Source: Bombardia bombarda
Taxonomy: Eukaryota; Ascomycota; Sordariomycetes; Sordariales; Lasiosphaeriaceae
Length of the DNA stretch: 64,000 nucleotides
Direction of reading: 5' to 3'
NCBI GenBank assembly: GCA_030512295.1
Contig: JAULSR010000002.1
Span: 4,836,001 to 4,900,000 of the forward strand
Both the position numbers and the translations under genes were made by a program. This document shows, piece by piece, positions 36,106-48,582 of this stretch (its first letter is position 1; each line of letters opens with the position of its first letter). The notes below the pieces were generated by a model, which was not told where the DNA came from, searched no databases, and was given only the letters and a program-made list of their open reading frames with translations.

Positions 36106-38741
36106 TTATGCAAGATAGCCAAGGTCGTCGTCATCAAGACGCTCCAGATATTCCTTGTCCAGGAGAATCTCGATGCACTTCTTGATATCTCCAACCTTGG
36201 GAACAAATCTTTGCCGGATCTGATTGATCGTCTCACTGACAAGCTGCTGATGCTTCATGCGCTTGCGGGCCTTCATGATCCTCACGATCGCAGACTGTGC
36301 AAAATAATAGTGGTCAGCAATGAACGAAAGAACAGATAGTAAATATTGGCTCGCATGTCTTACCTGCAGCAGGAGTTTTCGATCCTCTTCAATCGTCTTG
36401 TTTGTCTCCACCTCCTCTTGCTTCGTTTCCGATTTCATGCCAACGTTAAGGTTGACGCGGAACTTTTTGTTCTTGAACTCATAGTTGAGAGCAAAGAAAG
36501 CGCCCGGGCCAACCTTGTCACTACCGGGACCCAAGTTCAAGACCTTTGCCTTGACAAGAATACCTAAAGACGGGTCTAGCGCCTCGCTGTTGAGCTGGGT
36601 CGTGGATACAATCTCGTCGTATGTGTTCTTATCCTTCTCATTGAAGAGCAGGAGGATGGCCATCTGGTATATGGACACTTGGAAGGTGTAGGGCATCTTG
36701 GCATTCTTGATGTAGTTTGCCTTGACTTCGCCCTTGCAAAGCTGCCACAGCCACGTAAGTTTGCGTCCCTCATGCTTGTTTCGATAGAAGCGTGAAAAAC
36801 GTTCACAGTCGGCTAAAATCTCCTCTGGGGGATTGAAATTGGTCCCTGGGGCAGTCAGAGGCCAGAAGCCTGTGCCCAAGATGGAATACGACGAATCTAG
36901 ACCCTTGATTCCGGCAGCCTGCACATGCTCTTTGAACCCGGTGTTCAAATCTTTGGATATTTGCATGTCCTGGAACATACGCTGCAGTTTGTTGGTGTAT
37001 TCAAAGCCACATGCTTCCTTGAGTTTGCTGATCATACTGGTCTCAGCATCGTCCGAAGATGAGTTGCTATGGACCAAGCGACGGGCCAGCATCCGCGAGT
37101 AAAACTTCTGGAAGACATCCTTGTCCTCGATGTACTTGAAGACGGTCATTATCTGAGTGAGTGTCTTCTCGAGTTCAGCCTCTTCAACCCCGCTGCCGCT
37201 CTTGCGGAGCAGAATGTCGGTATATTTGGCCAGAAGCTCGGGAGACTTGTTGGATCCCGACTTGCAAACTTCATTGCGGTTCACAAACTCTCTGCAGGCA
37301 TTATCAAGAGAGCGTGTGAACTCAGGTTCGTCGTTAAAGGCGCGCTTCACCAGTCCCTGGTACTGGGTGTGGATCTCAAGGAGGGCGTCGACGTAGATCT
37401 TGGGTTCCAACTTGTCTGCGTCTGATGCAACCTTGGCAACTGCAGCCAAACCGGCTTTCCTTACATGGGCTTCGAACTTGGCCCTGAGAGGGTCAAGACC
37501 ATCGGCAATTCGTGAGAGCAAGCTGTACATGCGTGCCATGTCTTCTTCCCTGTCGTTGTCAAGGAGAACCTGAAACTCGTCCCGGAGGATGTTAGAGTGC
37601 TCAGCAATGAGAACTAGGTTGCAGCACTTTTTCAAGGGGATTCCAATATCGGGGTGGAGGTAGATCTTGACACGCTCCTCTTCTTCATCCAAGCGGGTTT
37701 CGGCCTTCTTCATGTATTCAACAACGCTATTATCGGCAACGAACTGTTTGCTCTCGTTCTGGTAGAAGATCTTGGTGGCATCAAGGTATGGCTTCTCAAA
37801 GTGGTAGCGATAAACGTCCAGAGTCGTCTTGGTGGAATCGCCTTCGTCCAAGCCTAACGAAACAAACGACTCGACGACCTGCTTTATCTGGTTGTACTCG
37901 ATAGTTTCGCCGTTTCGTTGCCTTTCTACCAGCTTCAGAACAGCCTGCATAACCTTCTCGGACACGAGCTTGAAGAGGACATCACGCCATCTGACAAGGT
38001 GCAATGTGTAGACATCGTAGATCGACTTCTTACCCTCGTCCATTTCACGCTTAACCCAATGACGATTGAGGTAGCGAAAAAGGTGATGTATGTATTTGGC
38101 GGCAATCGTGTAGCGGTGCCATTCCCGAATGTAGAAAGCCAGCAGTGCCTCGTCGGTGTGGGCCTTGCTCTCGGTTACGAGCTCAGTGAGATGGTTGGTC
38201 AAATACTCGGTAAGCTTTTTGTATAGATCCTCGCCAAGAAGGTGAGCTGGACGGCGGTGTACTCGCTTATGTTAGGACAATTGCACATGGCGTTTTGGGA
38301 ATGGGAGTGAAGACCTACCGCCCCTATGGGACCCACTGCTGATGTTGGAGGATGGAGTAAAGCCGACAGCTTTCTGAGAGGTACAGAAATTATGCACGGC
38401 ACTGTTGGCGGGGTCAGCTATCAGGAAGGAATCTGGGACAATATTCGGCGAGGGTCCGACTTACGTGTAAATGCCCATGTACTGGAGCAGAGAAATGTCA
38501 GCCTCATTTTAGCCCCAAGGGCGAGAAATAGCACAAGTACTTACGGTTCCAAGGTCGATACCATCCTGCAGGTTTGTCATGATCCTAGTAATGCCGCCCT
38601 GCAGATATTGCCATCTTTTGACACATTAGTACATTGTGCCAGGGAAGATGACGGGACCGGGAACGGGACGTACGTGTTGTCGATATCATCACGAATGGGC
38701 TGCGAGGGCATCCCCGACATGGACATGGCTATGGGTGGCAT
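36106..38741 (-). CDS. cul1: Cullin-1, scaffold of SCF ubiquitin ligases
   Basis: Holds Skp1/F-box modules at its N-terminus and the RING protein at its C-terminus in SCF E3 ligases. Six exons on the minus strand: 38741-38674, 38614-38545, 38481-38465, 38401-38319, 38246-36364 and 36294-36106, giving 769 residues. Conserved blocks are YMGIYTAVHNFCTSQKAVG, ALLAFYIREWHRYT, FLYRYLNRHWVKRE-like and the cullin homology region. The C-terminal winged helix contains the neddylation segment IVRIMKARKRMKH and ends DDLGYLA. The third exon is only 17 nt, and the last intron (36295-36363) is 69 bp with no in-frame stop, so a naive translation reads through it. The start is ambiguous: the in-frame ATGs at 38741, 38726, 38720 and 38711 all precede PSQPIRDDIDNT; I chose 38741 for its purine at -3. 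Confidence 0.94.
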
Positions 38742-40455
38742 CTTGCAAAGGTCGATGCGGCCGCAGTTCGGTCCGGTCGGTTGGCTAGTAGTAGGGGATA
38801 TGGAGGATGGGTGGCGGCGCAAAGCGGGTTGACGTCGACGGCGGCAGTGAAGGAGAGCTGGTGTTGAGTGTTGAGGATGCGGTCACGATCGGGTCAGTCG
38901 GTCGGGGAATCGATCAATGGGTGGCGGGGTAGGCGACAGCTTATGAAGCCCTGCGTCGTCGATGATGCTAGTTCCGCCGCTGTAAAAGCGCACCAGACGA
39001 GAGTCTGGAAAGAAGCCGACGATGGGCGAGGCGTAGACCAGGGACGAAGGGCGAGCGAGTTTGACGGTGCGAAAGGACCGAGAGCGTGTTTGTTGGAAGA
39101 TGGCCGGACCCTCAGACGCCCTCCCAACGAGTCGAAATGTGGGGAAGGCAACAGCGCAGCCCGTCGGTCACTCGCAGTGGCGGGGAGCAACGCAGCGACG
39201 ACCTTCTATAATCTGTTGGGATGGTAAAATGGTGAGCGCCTCTGTCGGTGAAATGGGCGAGGCTGTGGGAGGGTGTGTTGTTTTGGGAGAAGTACCTTAA
39301 GTAGGAATACCTCAGGTACCTAGGTTGTAATAAACGGCGGAGTGAGTCTTGGACCAAGGCAGTCGCAGTCAGACCTGTGCTTTCAATGAGTTGGGGGGGC
39401 TTTTAGGTGACGAGGTTCTAGGCAGGAGCCGCCCAAATCTAGGTAGTGACTGGGAGCCTGTCTGGACCCGCCTGGCTCCACTCGTACACCTCCACCGGGG
39501 TGTCAAATGTTAAATGTCTACTTGCCAAGGCACCAATGTGGGCCACATACAAGGGGGCCCGGAGCCAAAAAAAAACAGGGCAAAACACGTAGAAAAATCG
39601 ACTTTTTATTGTACGGTAACCCCGCTTGATTTTTCCGCCTGGCCAGCCGCCCGCATGCCCACAACCTTCTTGACTTCCTGACGGGTTTTTATTCTTAGGT
39701 ACTTTTGCTAAAGAAATCGGTGAAAGAGTACTTCCGAAATTAATTTCTAACTTAGTTCAGTGTTAGCGTTGTCAAACCCGGAAGGGGCCCCTGAACACAC
39801 CCTTGTAAGTCATTGAAAATAACATTTGACGGAGGTGTAGTATGGATTTTGCCCGCGGCTGGTAGACAACGATAAGCGATAAGCGCCAGCAGCCGCAGAG
39901 CGCCCTCCGCTTCGCACGGGCCATACCCTATTCAAAGCCAAGGCTAGGCGGGGGACTGTGGCCGATTGCGAAGGGCCGATATAAAGTGTCGTGACCAAGT
40001 GACTTTTAGGTGGTACCTTTGAAAGAGGTCCACATTCAGTTGACTGCCTGTTCTTGGTCCATCTATCAAATCAAAAAAGCACTCGATATTTTTAAGCAAG
40101 AAATTTATTAGTATTGAACACAGTTTCATTTTATGCCATTTACTCCATCCAGTTCGGGCAGTTACTATTCAAGGTTTCAAATCCTCTGGGTCTGAATCTA
40201 TGGCGAACCTAGGTTCTGTTCAGACAAGTCAGTCCTCACGCATCACATGGGTTTGTCAACAAACTTAGACTTTCCAAACTATCTTATTCACAAGGAACAG
40301 CTCTTTCACATCATGTGGAAAAAATTTATAAATATTATAAAAAGTTTTATGATTCCAAAACCAAGCCCAATCACCCGGGGCAAACCGAAAAGACATAGGG
40401 TAAGTACCTGGGCGAGCTGAATAGACCTCTAATCTCGGTCCCCCTGTCCCCCAAA
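38742..40455. other. 1.7 kb intergenic region upstream of CUL1
   Basis: CUL1 promoter and SRF1-like 3' flank. No gene seen. A TAGGTACCTA-type word lies at 39314-39324 and an AT-rich patch at about 40290-40360. Confidence 0.6.
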
Positions 40456-41668
40456 TCAGACATGGCTCCCTCTAAGGACGCTGTCCTCCTCGCCCTGGTC
40501 GCCGCCACCCAGCTTCTCCACCAGCCGAAACACGTTGACCGTAAACGTCAGTGTCCACGATATCAGGCCCACCGTCTGAAAAGCCGCCAGCGCCTGGCTA
40601 TACTGCCGCACCTCCCTTTCCTTGGAGTTGTGATAGACCAACGCTTCAAACGCCAGAGCCGTACTTGCAGATTTGAAAATGATAAAGAAAAGATCCATGA
40701 GAACGAGTGATATTTTTTCCGTCGCCAGCCGCAGCCCCAGCGGCTTCCCCGTGTATTCGTCCCACGTCATGTACCCAATGTACGGGATGGCGAGCGAGTC
40801 GACCACAATAGCCACGATGGCTTGTGTCCGCTCAGACGAGTTGTTATTGCTCTCGCCGCGCTCAATCTCGAATATACGTACTGATAAGGCCAACGCCACC
40901 GTCGAGGTGAGCAAGACGATAAGCCGGAATGCTAAGGGCACCAGGGGATGCCTGAGCATGGACTGCCACATCCTCTTATAGAGCGCCGCGGTGCGCGCCT
41001 TGCGCGACCGGTTGGTGTCTAGAGGGCGTGGTATGTCGACAGGGTTGTTGAAGTTTGGCTGGAGCTTCTCCAGCATTTCGGGGTCGACGATCTCCGACTC
41101 CTCGCCCGGTATGTGGCCATAGCGGGAAGACTGCACGAAGCCCCGCCAGGGCGAGTTGGCTGTCGTGTGCGTGTAGCGGTGTATGATGACGGGCTCGGCG
41201 GAGCGCAGATGGTCCCACCTCCTCCCGCGTTCCGCGCCCGTCTTGTGCTTCAGCATCCGCCGTACCGAGTCCATTTTGCTGCTCTCCGCCTCGGTCCCGA
41301 TCATGGTCGAGCTCTCGTAGACGAACCCATCGCGGGAAACGCGGCGATCTGGCTCGCCCGGGGCGCTATTATGTTGGGGGCGTAGCGCGGGCGGAGGCGG
41401 TCGGTCGAGGGAGCGAAGCTGCTCCTCGGTCGGCGCCCCGTATTCCTGTTCGTAAGAGTCCAGCCATGCTATGAAAAGGGCATGTCAGTATGGCCGCACA
41501 TGCAATGCGCAACAGTTTGGGTAGGTAGCCAAACACGGATTGCGTACATGGCAGAGTTCTAGGAGGGCGACGCCGCGCAATCGGGTCGGCTCCACTACCG
41601 CGTGACCGAGTCGACCCGCGCAGATCGGAATGGTTGGAGTCTGAAGAAGACGGGGTGACAGCCGTCAT
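40456..41668 (-). CDS. SRF1-like integral membrane protein (phospholipase D regulator family)
   Basis: Two exons on the minus strand, 41668-41548 and 41468-40456 (intron with GTACGC donor and CATAG acceptor), give 377 residues. The cytosolic N-terminal half contains TLPSWLDSYEQEYGAP, then SPWRGFVQSSRYGHIPG and DPEMLEKLQPNFNNP. Four hydrophobic segments follow: around HPLVPLAFRLIVLL, AIVAIVVDSLAIPYIGY, LVLMDLFFIIFKSAS and FQTVGLISWTLTFTV. This architecture and these motifs match fungal proteins annotated as regulator of phospholipase D SRF1; in yeast Srf1 works with the Spo14 enzyme. I recognise the family by pattern, not by a search. The in-frame stop upstream of 41668 supports that ATG unless a further upstream exon exists. 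Confidence 0.65.
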
Positions 41669-43145
41669 AGCGGGGGATAATGCCGATGGCGGTGGTGGCC
41701 ACGGCGCCTGAGTATGTTGGGGGCGCGACGGCAACGAAGACGACGCTGCCGGGACTCCGGCGATGCATCAAAACGTGTGACGACGCATCCAACGTAACGT
41801 AAATTTCGAATAAGGAGAAAAAAAAGATAACAAGAACAAGATCGAAGTTTAGTTACAGAAAAAGAGACGGTATGCAAGAGAGTGTGGGTATTCCAATGAA
41901 TGGCGGGGCGGGCATCACGGTTATTCAAACATTCTCGTCCCACCAGGGCAAGCTGGAGTTGTGGTGACGACGGCTGTGATTCGCAAGGTGTTCCAGCTCA
42001 ACGACCTCTGAAGGTTTGGCGCTCTGGCGCTCTCGCGCTCTGGCGTGTCGACTGGCGTTTTCTTGGGGCGTTTCAATCCAATCCTAGTGGAGATTAGACG
42101 ACCGCGTGCTGCCGGGCGCAATCTTTCGGCTAAGCACACCCAATCAGTCAACTGAGCCAGCCAGAACCGAACCTTGCAACACTTACCCACCCATCCATCA
42201 CGAAGGCTGCCAAAGAGCAACCCTTGTCAATGTCCCACTTTATGGGTCGGGAGCCGGTCGCAATGACGACAGCTTGCGCATCTCCCGGCCGTGCCTCATT
42301 GAATTTCGTGCCTGCTTCAACCTGACTGAAACGTTTTCGAACTTCTATCGAACTTTCATGTTCAACTCACCGAGGATCGTATGTATCATCCGGAAGCTTA
42401 ACTGGGCTTGTCAGCAGAACGATTACGTTAACACGTCGCCAAGTCAACAAACATTCCTTGTGATGACGGACACACTGACAAAAGTTCGCTTGTTAGTTTT
42501 GTCACTTGCGGGCTCTCCAAACTGTAATTTCCTCACCTAGCTACATACATGCCCAGCAAGTACGAAGAAGAAATACTAGATGAAAATTACCTTTGAAGAG
42601 TACAAGTGCCATTTGGCAGGCCTCCCATCTCCACAGATTGAACCTAGAGCAACAGGATCGATTTGCAGGGATGGTGTTCTCCAAAAAGTCGCATCCATGA
42701 TCCGACAAGGCGGTATCCTCAATTATCGAAGTAGCGGGGCATTACGTAGGCGGGACTGGCCGGTAGCAACAATCGACAGGGGCCATGTGCGTCACTCTTT
42801 GGGGAGGCGTAAGGCAAGAGCAGCTCTCAAAAACCTGAGCGCGACTCCATCAGTCTCGCATCTCCACTTGCCTCAGCCGCTCTGCAACGAACCCTTTTTG
42901 CCTTACCATAACAATCGCAAAATGGACAATCGTGGACTCATTTCTGAGGCATAAAGGCAGCGGGTTTCGATCGCAATTCTCTTTTTTGGGGGGTTTCTTG
43001 CACACCCACACATTCGCTACTGCCTTACGTTATCGCCCGCTGCCCGCCCCATCAACAATTCTATCTGTATAAAATTCGACAGAGCGAGGTAGACAGACAT
43101 TTACACATTGGCTTTCGCAAAACTGCACCTGTTACGCGCGCCACC
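41669..43145. other. 1.5 kb divergent intergenic region
   Basis: Lies between the SRF1-like gene (minus) and the mitochondrial protein gene (plus) and should hold both promoters. Open frames at 42106-42540 (144 codons) and 42580-42954 (124 codons) lack recognisable domains and are treated as chance. Confidence 0.55.
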
Positions 43146-44137
43146 ATGCGGCTCTATTTAGTCCCGATATCGACCAGGCGCACGCTGCTGTACTGCCAGA
43201 AGCTCAATGTTATAGCGACGGAGAAACAGACATTGGTAGATCGAGTCCAGGACAAGGCCGCCCGCACCTGGGCCGACTGGGAGAAAAAGGACAAGGGCTG
43301 GCAAAAGACGGTCGTCAGCTACGGAAACCAGGCCTTCCGCAGGATACCCTACGAGGAATGGGGCTTGAAATCTGTCCCGCCGCTCTCGCAGCGCCGAAAG
43401 GATGGGGAGCAGCAGGGTGCTGAGAGGGTCGAGGTGGTGTACCCAAAGAGCCTACTGGCCATGGACAAGGTTCCCAGGGTTCTGGAGACGCTGGCGACCG
43501 AGAGAGAGTCCCTCCACAAGAAGAGGCTGATCTACTGCTTGGTCGGCATGCCCATTACTGCGCCAATTGGCATCATTCCAGTGTAAGCATTTGTTATCGA
43601 AACCCCCCTAAAGAACCTCTTCTGGCTAGCCACCCCTGACAAAAAGCTAGTGTCCCCAACATCCCCTTCTTCTACCTCGTCTACCGTGCCTGGTCGCATT
43701 GGAGGGCGCTATTAGGTGGCAAGCACGTCAAGTTCCTCGTCGATAAGAACCTCCTGACTCTCACGCCCTCCCCCATCCTCGACCAAGTATACGCCAATCA
43801 GAGGCCCCCTCTGCCCTCCAGTCCGGAGCCTACGACGGCATCTGACGCAGACTCGGTGCGCGTTCCCGAATCGTTACCAGTATCGGGGATCCAGGAAGCG
43901 AACGGCGAGACCATGCTCCTGTCGCAAACCAACGCCAAGAAAATGGCGCAGCAGCTGGACATCCCCCAGCTCGAGGTTGAGCTCGAGAGAGCCATATGGC
44001 AGGTGGAGACAGCCATCAAGAAGCAGAATTCTGAGCTCGCACAAAACGAGCCAGGAAAATCGACGACAACCGAGTCAAAGTCAAGCAGCAGCAGCGAACA
44101 AGGCACGAATCAAGAGAAGAAGAAGGACTTGAAGTGA
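43146..44137 (+). CDS. Mitochondrial K+/H+ exchange-related protein (Mit_KHE1 family)
   Basis: Two exons, 43146-43582 and 43651-44137 (68 bp intron, GTAAGC donor, CTAG acceptor), give 307 residues. The N-terminus MRLYLVPISTRRTLLYCQ is basic without acidic residues. The conserved core contains DKAARTWADWEKKDKGWQ, YGNQAFRRIPYEEWGLKS and VYPKSLL. A hydrophobic hairpin runs from LIYCLVGMPITAPIG through VPNIPFFYLVYRAWSHW. A long charged, Ser/Glu/Lys-rich tail follows. These match fungal proteins of the family named for yeast YDL183C, linked to mitochondrial K+/H+ exchange and volume control. The function is taken from the family name and is not shown by the sequence. I recognise the family from motifs only. 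Confidence 0.7.
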
Positions 44138-45135
44138 ACGGGGTGAGCGAGCGTGCAAGCGACAAGCGCGTCGCCATAGTCCTGTGGGTGACAACGTTTT
44201 GAACGACGTATGTGTCTGTCAATGTGTGTATAATAATGTAGTCATATGGAAAACTCAACAATAGAATTAGGGTGGGCGGTCATGGTTGGTAGGCGGGTGA
44301 TGGAATTAACTCGCCTCAATTTATTGGCAAACAAATATGTAAAAGTGAGCCTTTTCTGACACTACTCACACTTGTATTGCTGATGTGATTCAACATGGAA
44401 GAAACAAGCTCGGCAAGGCGGATAGACATGGCATACTACCTAGTGCGGTCACCTTGCCCGGTTAACGAGCACGGCATATGATCACATGTCTTCGAGTTAC
44501 TGTCCGCCCCGGGCATGAAAACTCTTAGACACCTTCTGCTGGCAGCACGTGGATCAGTGTATCACGCCAAGTTCCACTCACCCGCTGGTGGTACTCGATG
44601 GACGGATCCATGGGTATACAAACTGCTGGGAGAGACAGTCATGTAAGGGGAATCTCAGTGGGGCAATGGTTCACAGCATATCGTGGCATCGGCAATGAGT
44701 GTACACATTCACGAAACACAAACCTCATTGCTGTTCTCTGTATACCGGAGAGAAATAGCATTGGATAGTGGGCCGCTAGTTACACACGATTCTCAAGATT
44801 CAGTACAAAATCAACAGTTGACAAACATTTCGACTCTTTCGCATTCAACGGGTCATACCTGACAGATCTCGATGGGTTGCGATCGTTTGCAAGACGACAT
44901 CATGGAAGCCGTCTATCGTATCACGATCGTAGCATGGAATATTGTAACAGAAGAAACTCGAGAAGTACGGACTACGTCTATCATTCAGGGGGGTTCTCGT
45001 TATTAAATTTTCAAAACTAACCGAGAGTTTACAAACAAATGGCCCATAAGAAAATCCACTGTTCTCTAATGGTATCCCTACAGTATAATATCGTCACTTA
45101 TAATCCACAGGTTTCAGAGTTAGTTTGTTGTCCTT
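44138..45135. other. 1 kb intergenic region upstream of TOK1
   Basis: Follows the stop codon of the mitochondrial gene and should contain the TOK1 promoter. I see no gene, RNA gene or repeat. Confidence 0.6.
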
Positions 45136-48108
45136 ATGGCTGTCAGTTTCATAACAGATCATAGACGTCGGGCAGTCACCTTCCCATTCAATGCCAATGA
45201 CAAGACCATCGATCCCAATTATCTGGATCCTCCGGGTCCATACAAGCCGCAACAACATACAGACACGATACGGAGTGTTGCTGGAGGCTTGATCAAGCTT
45301 CGTGGTCGAAATGACAACCATCCTCAGTATGGCTTATATACCCATAATGCTTCCTAATCCTATCAGCGCTGACATGTTTTTTAATAGGCGATGGTGGTTT
45401 GCCTCGACGGCGATACCCCTTGTGGCCGCCACCATCGGCCCCCTATCCAATGTTCTCTCGATCGCTGCCTTGGTCACCCCCTGGAGGGTGACGCTGCCAG
45501 ACAACGGCGCCGGCCTGGACGACTTTGGCGTCGGCATCGAAGACCCGCACTGGGAGATCATCTCTAACGCTTTTTCACTGGCCTGCGGCTTCGCGGGCAA
45601 CCTGTTCCTCCTGCTGAACTTCACGGGCCGAGTGAGATATATCATCGCGATACCGTTGTCCATCCTGCTGTGGATTTTATCGTCGCTCATACTTATCGCC
45701 ACCGAGCTAGCAATGCACATTTCAGTGCCGCCAGTGCTACCGGGACACACATACTCGCAAGGCTTTTGGCACGCCGTGCTGGCGTCCATCTTCTACCTCG
45801 CCGGTAGCAGCATCCTGATGATCAACCTGGTGGGCTACTTCCGCGGCCACTACCCGCAGCAGTTTGACCTGGACGACGACCAGCGAACCCTGATTCTGCA
45901 GACCACCATGTTCTTTTTCTGGCTGGCTGGGGGAGCTGCCGTCTTTTGCGCACTCGAGGATTTTACGTATCCTGACGCGCTGTATTTTGCTGATGTGGTG
46001 AGTAATGGTTGACTTTATTAGTTGCAAGCAAGCCTCTTGATTAGGGGGGTAAACAAAGCCCCCCCTTTTCCGCCAAGCACAGCCAAAACAAAGCCAATCA
46101 TATATGATTAGACGCAAACAAGTTTACCACATTCTAATTTATTTTTCTTTTTTTTTTAAAAAAATTACAGACAGTCCTAACCATTGGCTTCGGCGACTTT
46201 GCGCCCAAAACCGACAGCGGGCGGGGCTTCCTGCTTGTATTTCAGCTGGTCGGCATCATCTTCCTAGGGCTGGTCATCAGCAGCATCAGCCGGTTCGCCG
46301 CCAACATCAGCGCGGACAAGATCATCAAGCGCCACCAGGACCACGCGCGCGCTTCCACTGTAGGGCGGACCGTCACGAGCGAGAAGGAGCTGCGCGAGCG
46401 CCTGGGCCTCCCGCCGCGCTCTGCCAACCCCAAGTCCTCATGCGATACTACCGCAACAAATGCCAACAGCAGGCCACCGGATTACTATGGCCGCCATCCA
46501 TCGTTTGCACAGTATGGAAAGTTGGAGATTATAGGTCGCACGGTGACGTTTATTGAGAACAAGGCGGAGAAGATGAAGAAGAAGGAAGACGCGTTGACTT
46601 TCAGAGATAGTAATGGAGATGACGGGCCGGGGAACTCGGCCTCGGAGAAGCGCAAGAGACGCAGGCAGAAGCTGTTGCTTCTGAGGGAGGAGAAGGATCG
46701 CTTTGATGCCATGAGGCAGATCCAAGCAGAGACGAGGCGGTGGAAGCAGTATGATTATAAATCTTCTTTTACTCTCTTCCTCAAGCTTGCTCTAAATGCT
46801 GATATGGGATTGCAATATTAGGTACTGGGCATTGAGTATGGCATTCCTGGCCTTCTTCGCCCTGTGGTGCCTCGGCGCCCTGGTTTTCATGCTCACCGAG
46901 GCGAGGATCCAGAACCTGCGATATTTTGACGCTCTCTACTTCAGCTGGGTCTCGTTGCTGACAATTGGGTTGGTTCGGTCGTTTTAACCATTCCACCATT
47001 TTCTCACTCATCTAGCCCTTTTTACTCTTTACCCCTTTTATTTGATCATCTCCAACTAACATCATATCTACCTTCCATTACACAGGTACGGCGATATTGC
47101 CCCAAAGTCCAACATTGGCAAACCCTTCTTCATTGTCTGGTCCCTGGTGGCTGTGCCCATTGTGACGGTGCTCATCCAGGAGATGTCAAAGACGGTGGTG
47201 ACAGCCGTAAACCGCGGCATTTTCAAGTTTGCCGACTGGACCATCATGCCCAAGAAAGGCGTGCTCAATAACTTTCTTGATACGCACCCGTCTGTGCTCG
47301 GCTTTATGTCTAGGCTGTTTGCTGCTGCTGCCATGGAGAAGGCAATATCACAACAAGCCCCTCAGCCAATACATCAGCAGGAGCAAAAGCAGCATGACTA
47401 TAACAACACCGCCAACCATGAAACCGTCAAATCAGACAGCCTAATAACCCCCAAAGACCAGGCAGCTGATGGTACCATTCCAAGAAATAAAAAAGAACCC
47501 ACCAGAACTATCGACAGCCATAGCACAGCGCCATCGCCACCAATAACAACCACCCCAAACAACGACGTAGAACGACAAGAATCCTGCTTAGCAAACAAGA
47601 GACCCCAAAAACAAGAGAAAGAGCCAGAAACAGAGACAGAACACGCCCTAGCCAACCAGCTAGCCATCAGCATCCAATCAGTCGCCCATCATCTCCTACT
47701 AAACCCGCCCAAACAGTACAGCTACGACGAGTGGGCGTATTTCATCAAGCTGATGCGTTTCACAACCCCCACCCAGAAGCAGAAACTATCATCATCACCA
47801 TGTGAGGAAAACTGTCCTGGCAATGATATCAACGCTGTAGTTGGTGATGATGCCGATGTGGTTCGGGGGAAGTTGAGGAGATTGCAAACAAGCAGCGCAA
47901 GAAGAGAAGAGAGGAAGGAGCAGAAGAAGAGACAGTTAAGGATACGAGGGCAGAGATGGACTCCGGGCCTGAGCTAGTGGTAGAATGGGATTGGATCGGC
48001 GAGAACAGTCCGATGCTCGCGGATATCACCGAGGCCGAGTGGGTGCTTGATAAGTTGTGTGAAAGTTTGGAGAGGTATATACGCAGCAGCGGTGATGGAA
48101 ATGAGTAG
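45136..48108 (+). CDS. tok1: TOK1-type two-pore outward-rectifying K+ channel
   Basis: Plasma-membrane K+ channel with the fungal 2P/8TM plan. Exons: 45136-45326, 45388-45997, 46171-46748, 46822-46968, 47086-47801 and probably 47873-48108, giving 825 residues. Six or so membrane helices precede the first pore motif TIGFGD (Thr271 to Asp276), and the second, TIGYGD (Thr507 to Asp512), lies between the last two helices. A cytosolic Lys/Arg/Glu-rich segment separates the two pore units. The C-terminal tail is long, Gln/Thr/Pro-rich, with YDEWAYFIKLMRF near its end. The frame of exon 5 stops at 47977, but the next frame encodes an ending like other fungal TOK1 proteins (WDWIGENSPML, EAEWVLDKLCESLERY, stop at 48108). 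Either a 71-bp intron (47802-47872) or a one-base indel in the G run at 47865-47869 links them. The N-terminal exon is less certain. Confidence 0.9.
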
Positions 48109-48582
48109 AATTTGGGAGACGAAGACGTAGTGTCGGGAGTCATTACTTCTATGCGAGTACGAGGATGACGGACAGGCGAAACGCTTTGTGGTTTACCTAC
48201 CCCTTTTACCCCTTTTTATATTATTATTTTTTCATTCCCCCCGTTCGCTTTACCAAACTCACCTGACCTTCATCCCTCTTTACCTTCCACATACAACTTC
48301 ACATGCTCTCTATATATTACAACTTTCATTTCTCTTGTCATTTACTTCAATCATGGTTCCATCCCAGTGCCATCAAAGTAGACCACAACAACAACACCAA
48401 GACAGTCACTTCGGGTTAGGGTTATACACCTAGTATAGCTCACTAAAATAGCGCCCCTTGGCAGGGGGCGAGTGAGTGACTCACTCAGTCACCCCATATT
48501 CCATTTTATACCTGGTAGTACTTGGCGATATCTGCAAATCCTTACTACAAATTTTAGCAATAATTTTCATAGACCTCACAAC
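48109..48582. other. Intergenic region TOK1/RidA
   Basis: T-rich spacer of 474 bp between same-strand genes. It holds GGGTTAGGGTTA at 48413-48424, two telomere-like units 160 bp before the RidA start. No gene seen. Confidence 0.6.

Noticed and set aside
40168..40182. GTTTCAAATCC resembling a tRNA B box
   Set aside because: No A box within 30-60 bp upstream and no cloverleaf.
42106..42954. Open frames of 144 and 124 codons between the SRF1-like gene and the mitochondrial gene
   Set aside because: No domain, and they sit where two divergent promoters are expected.
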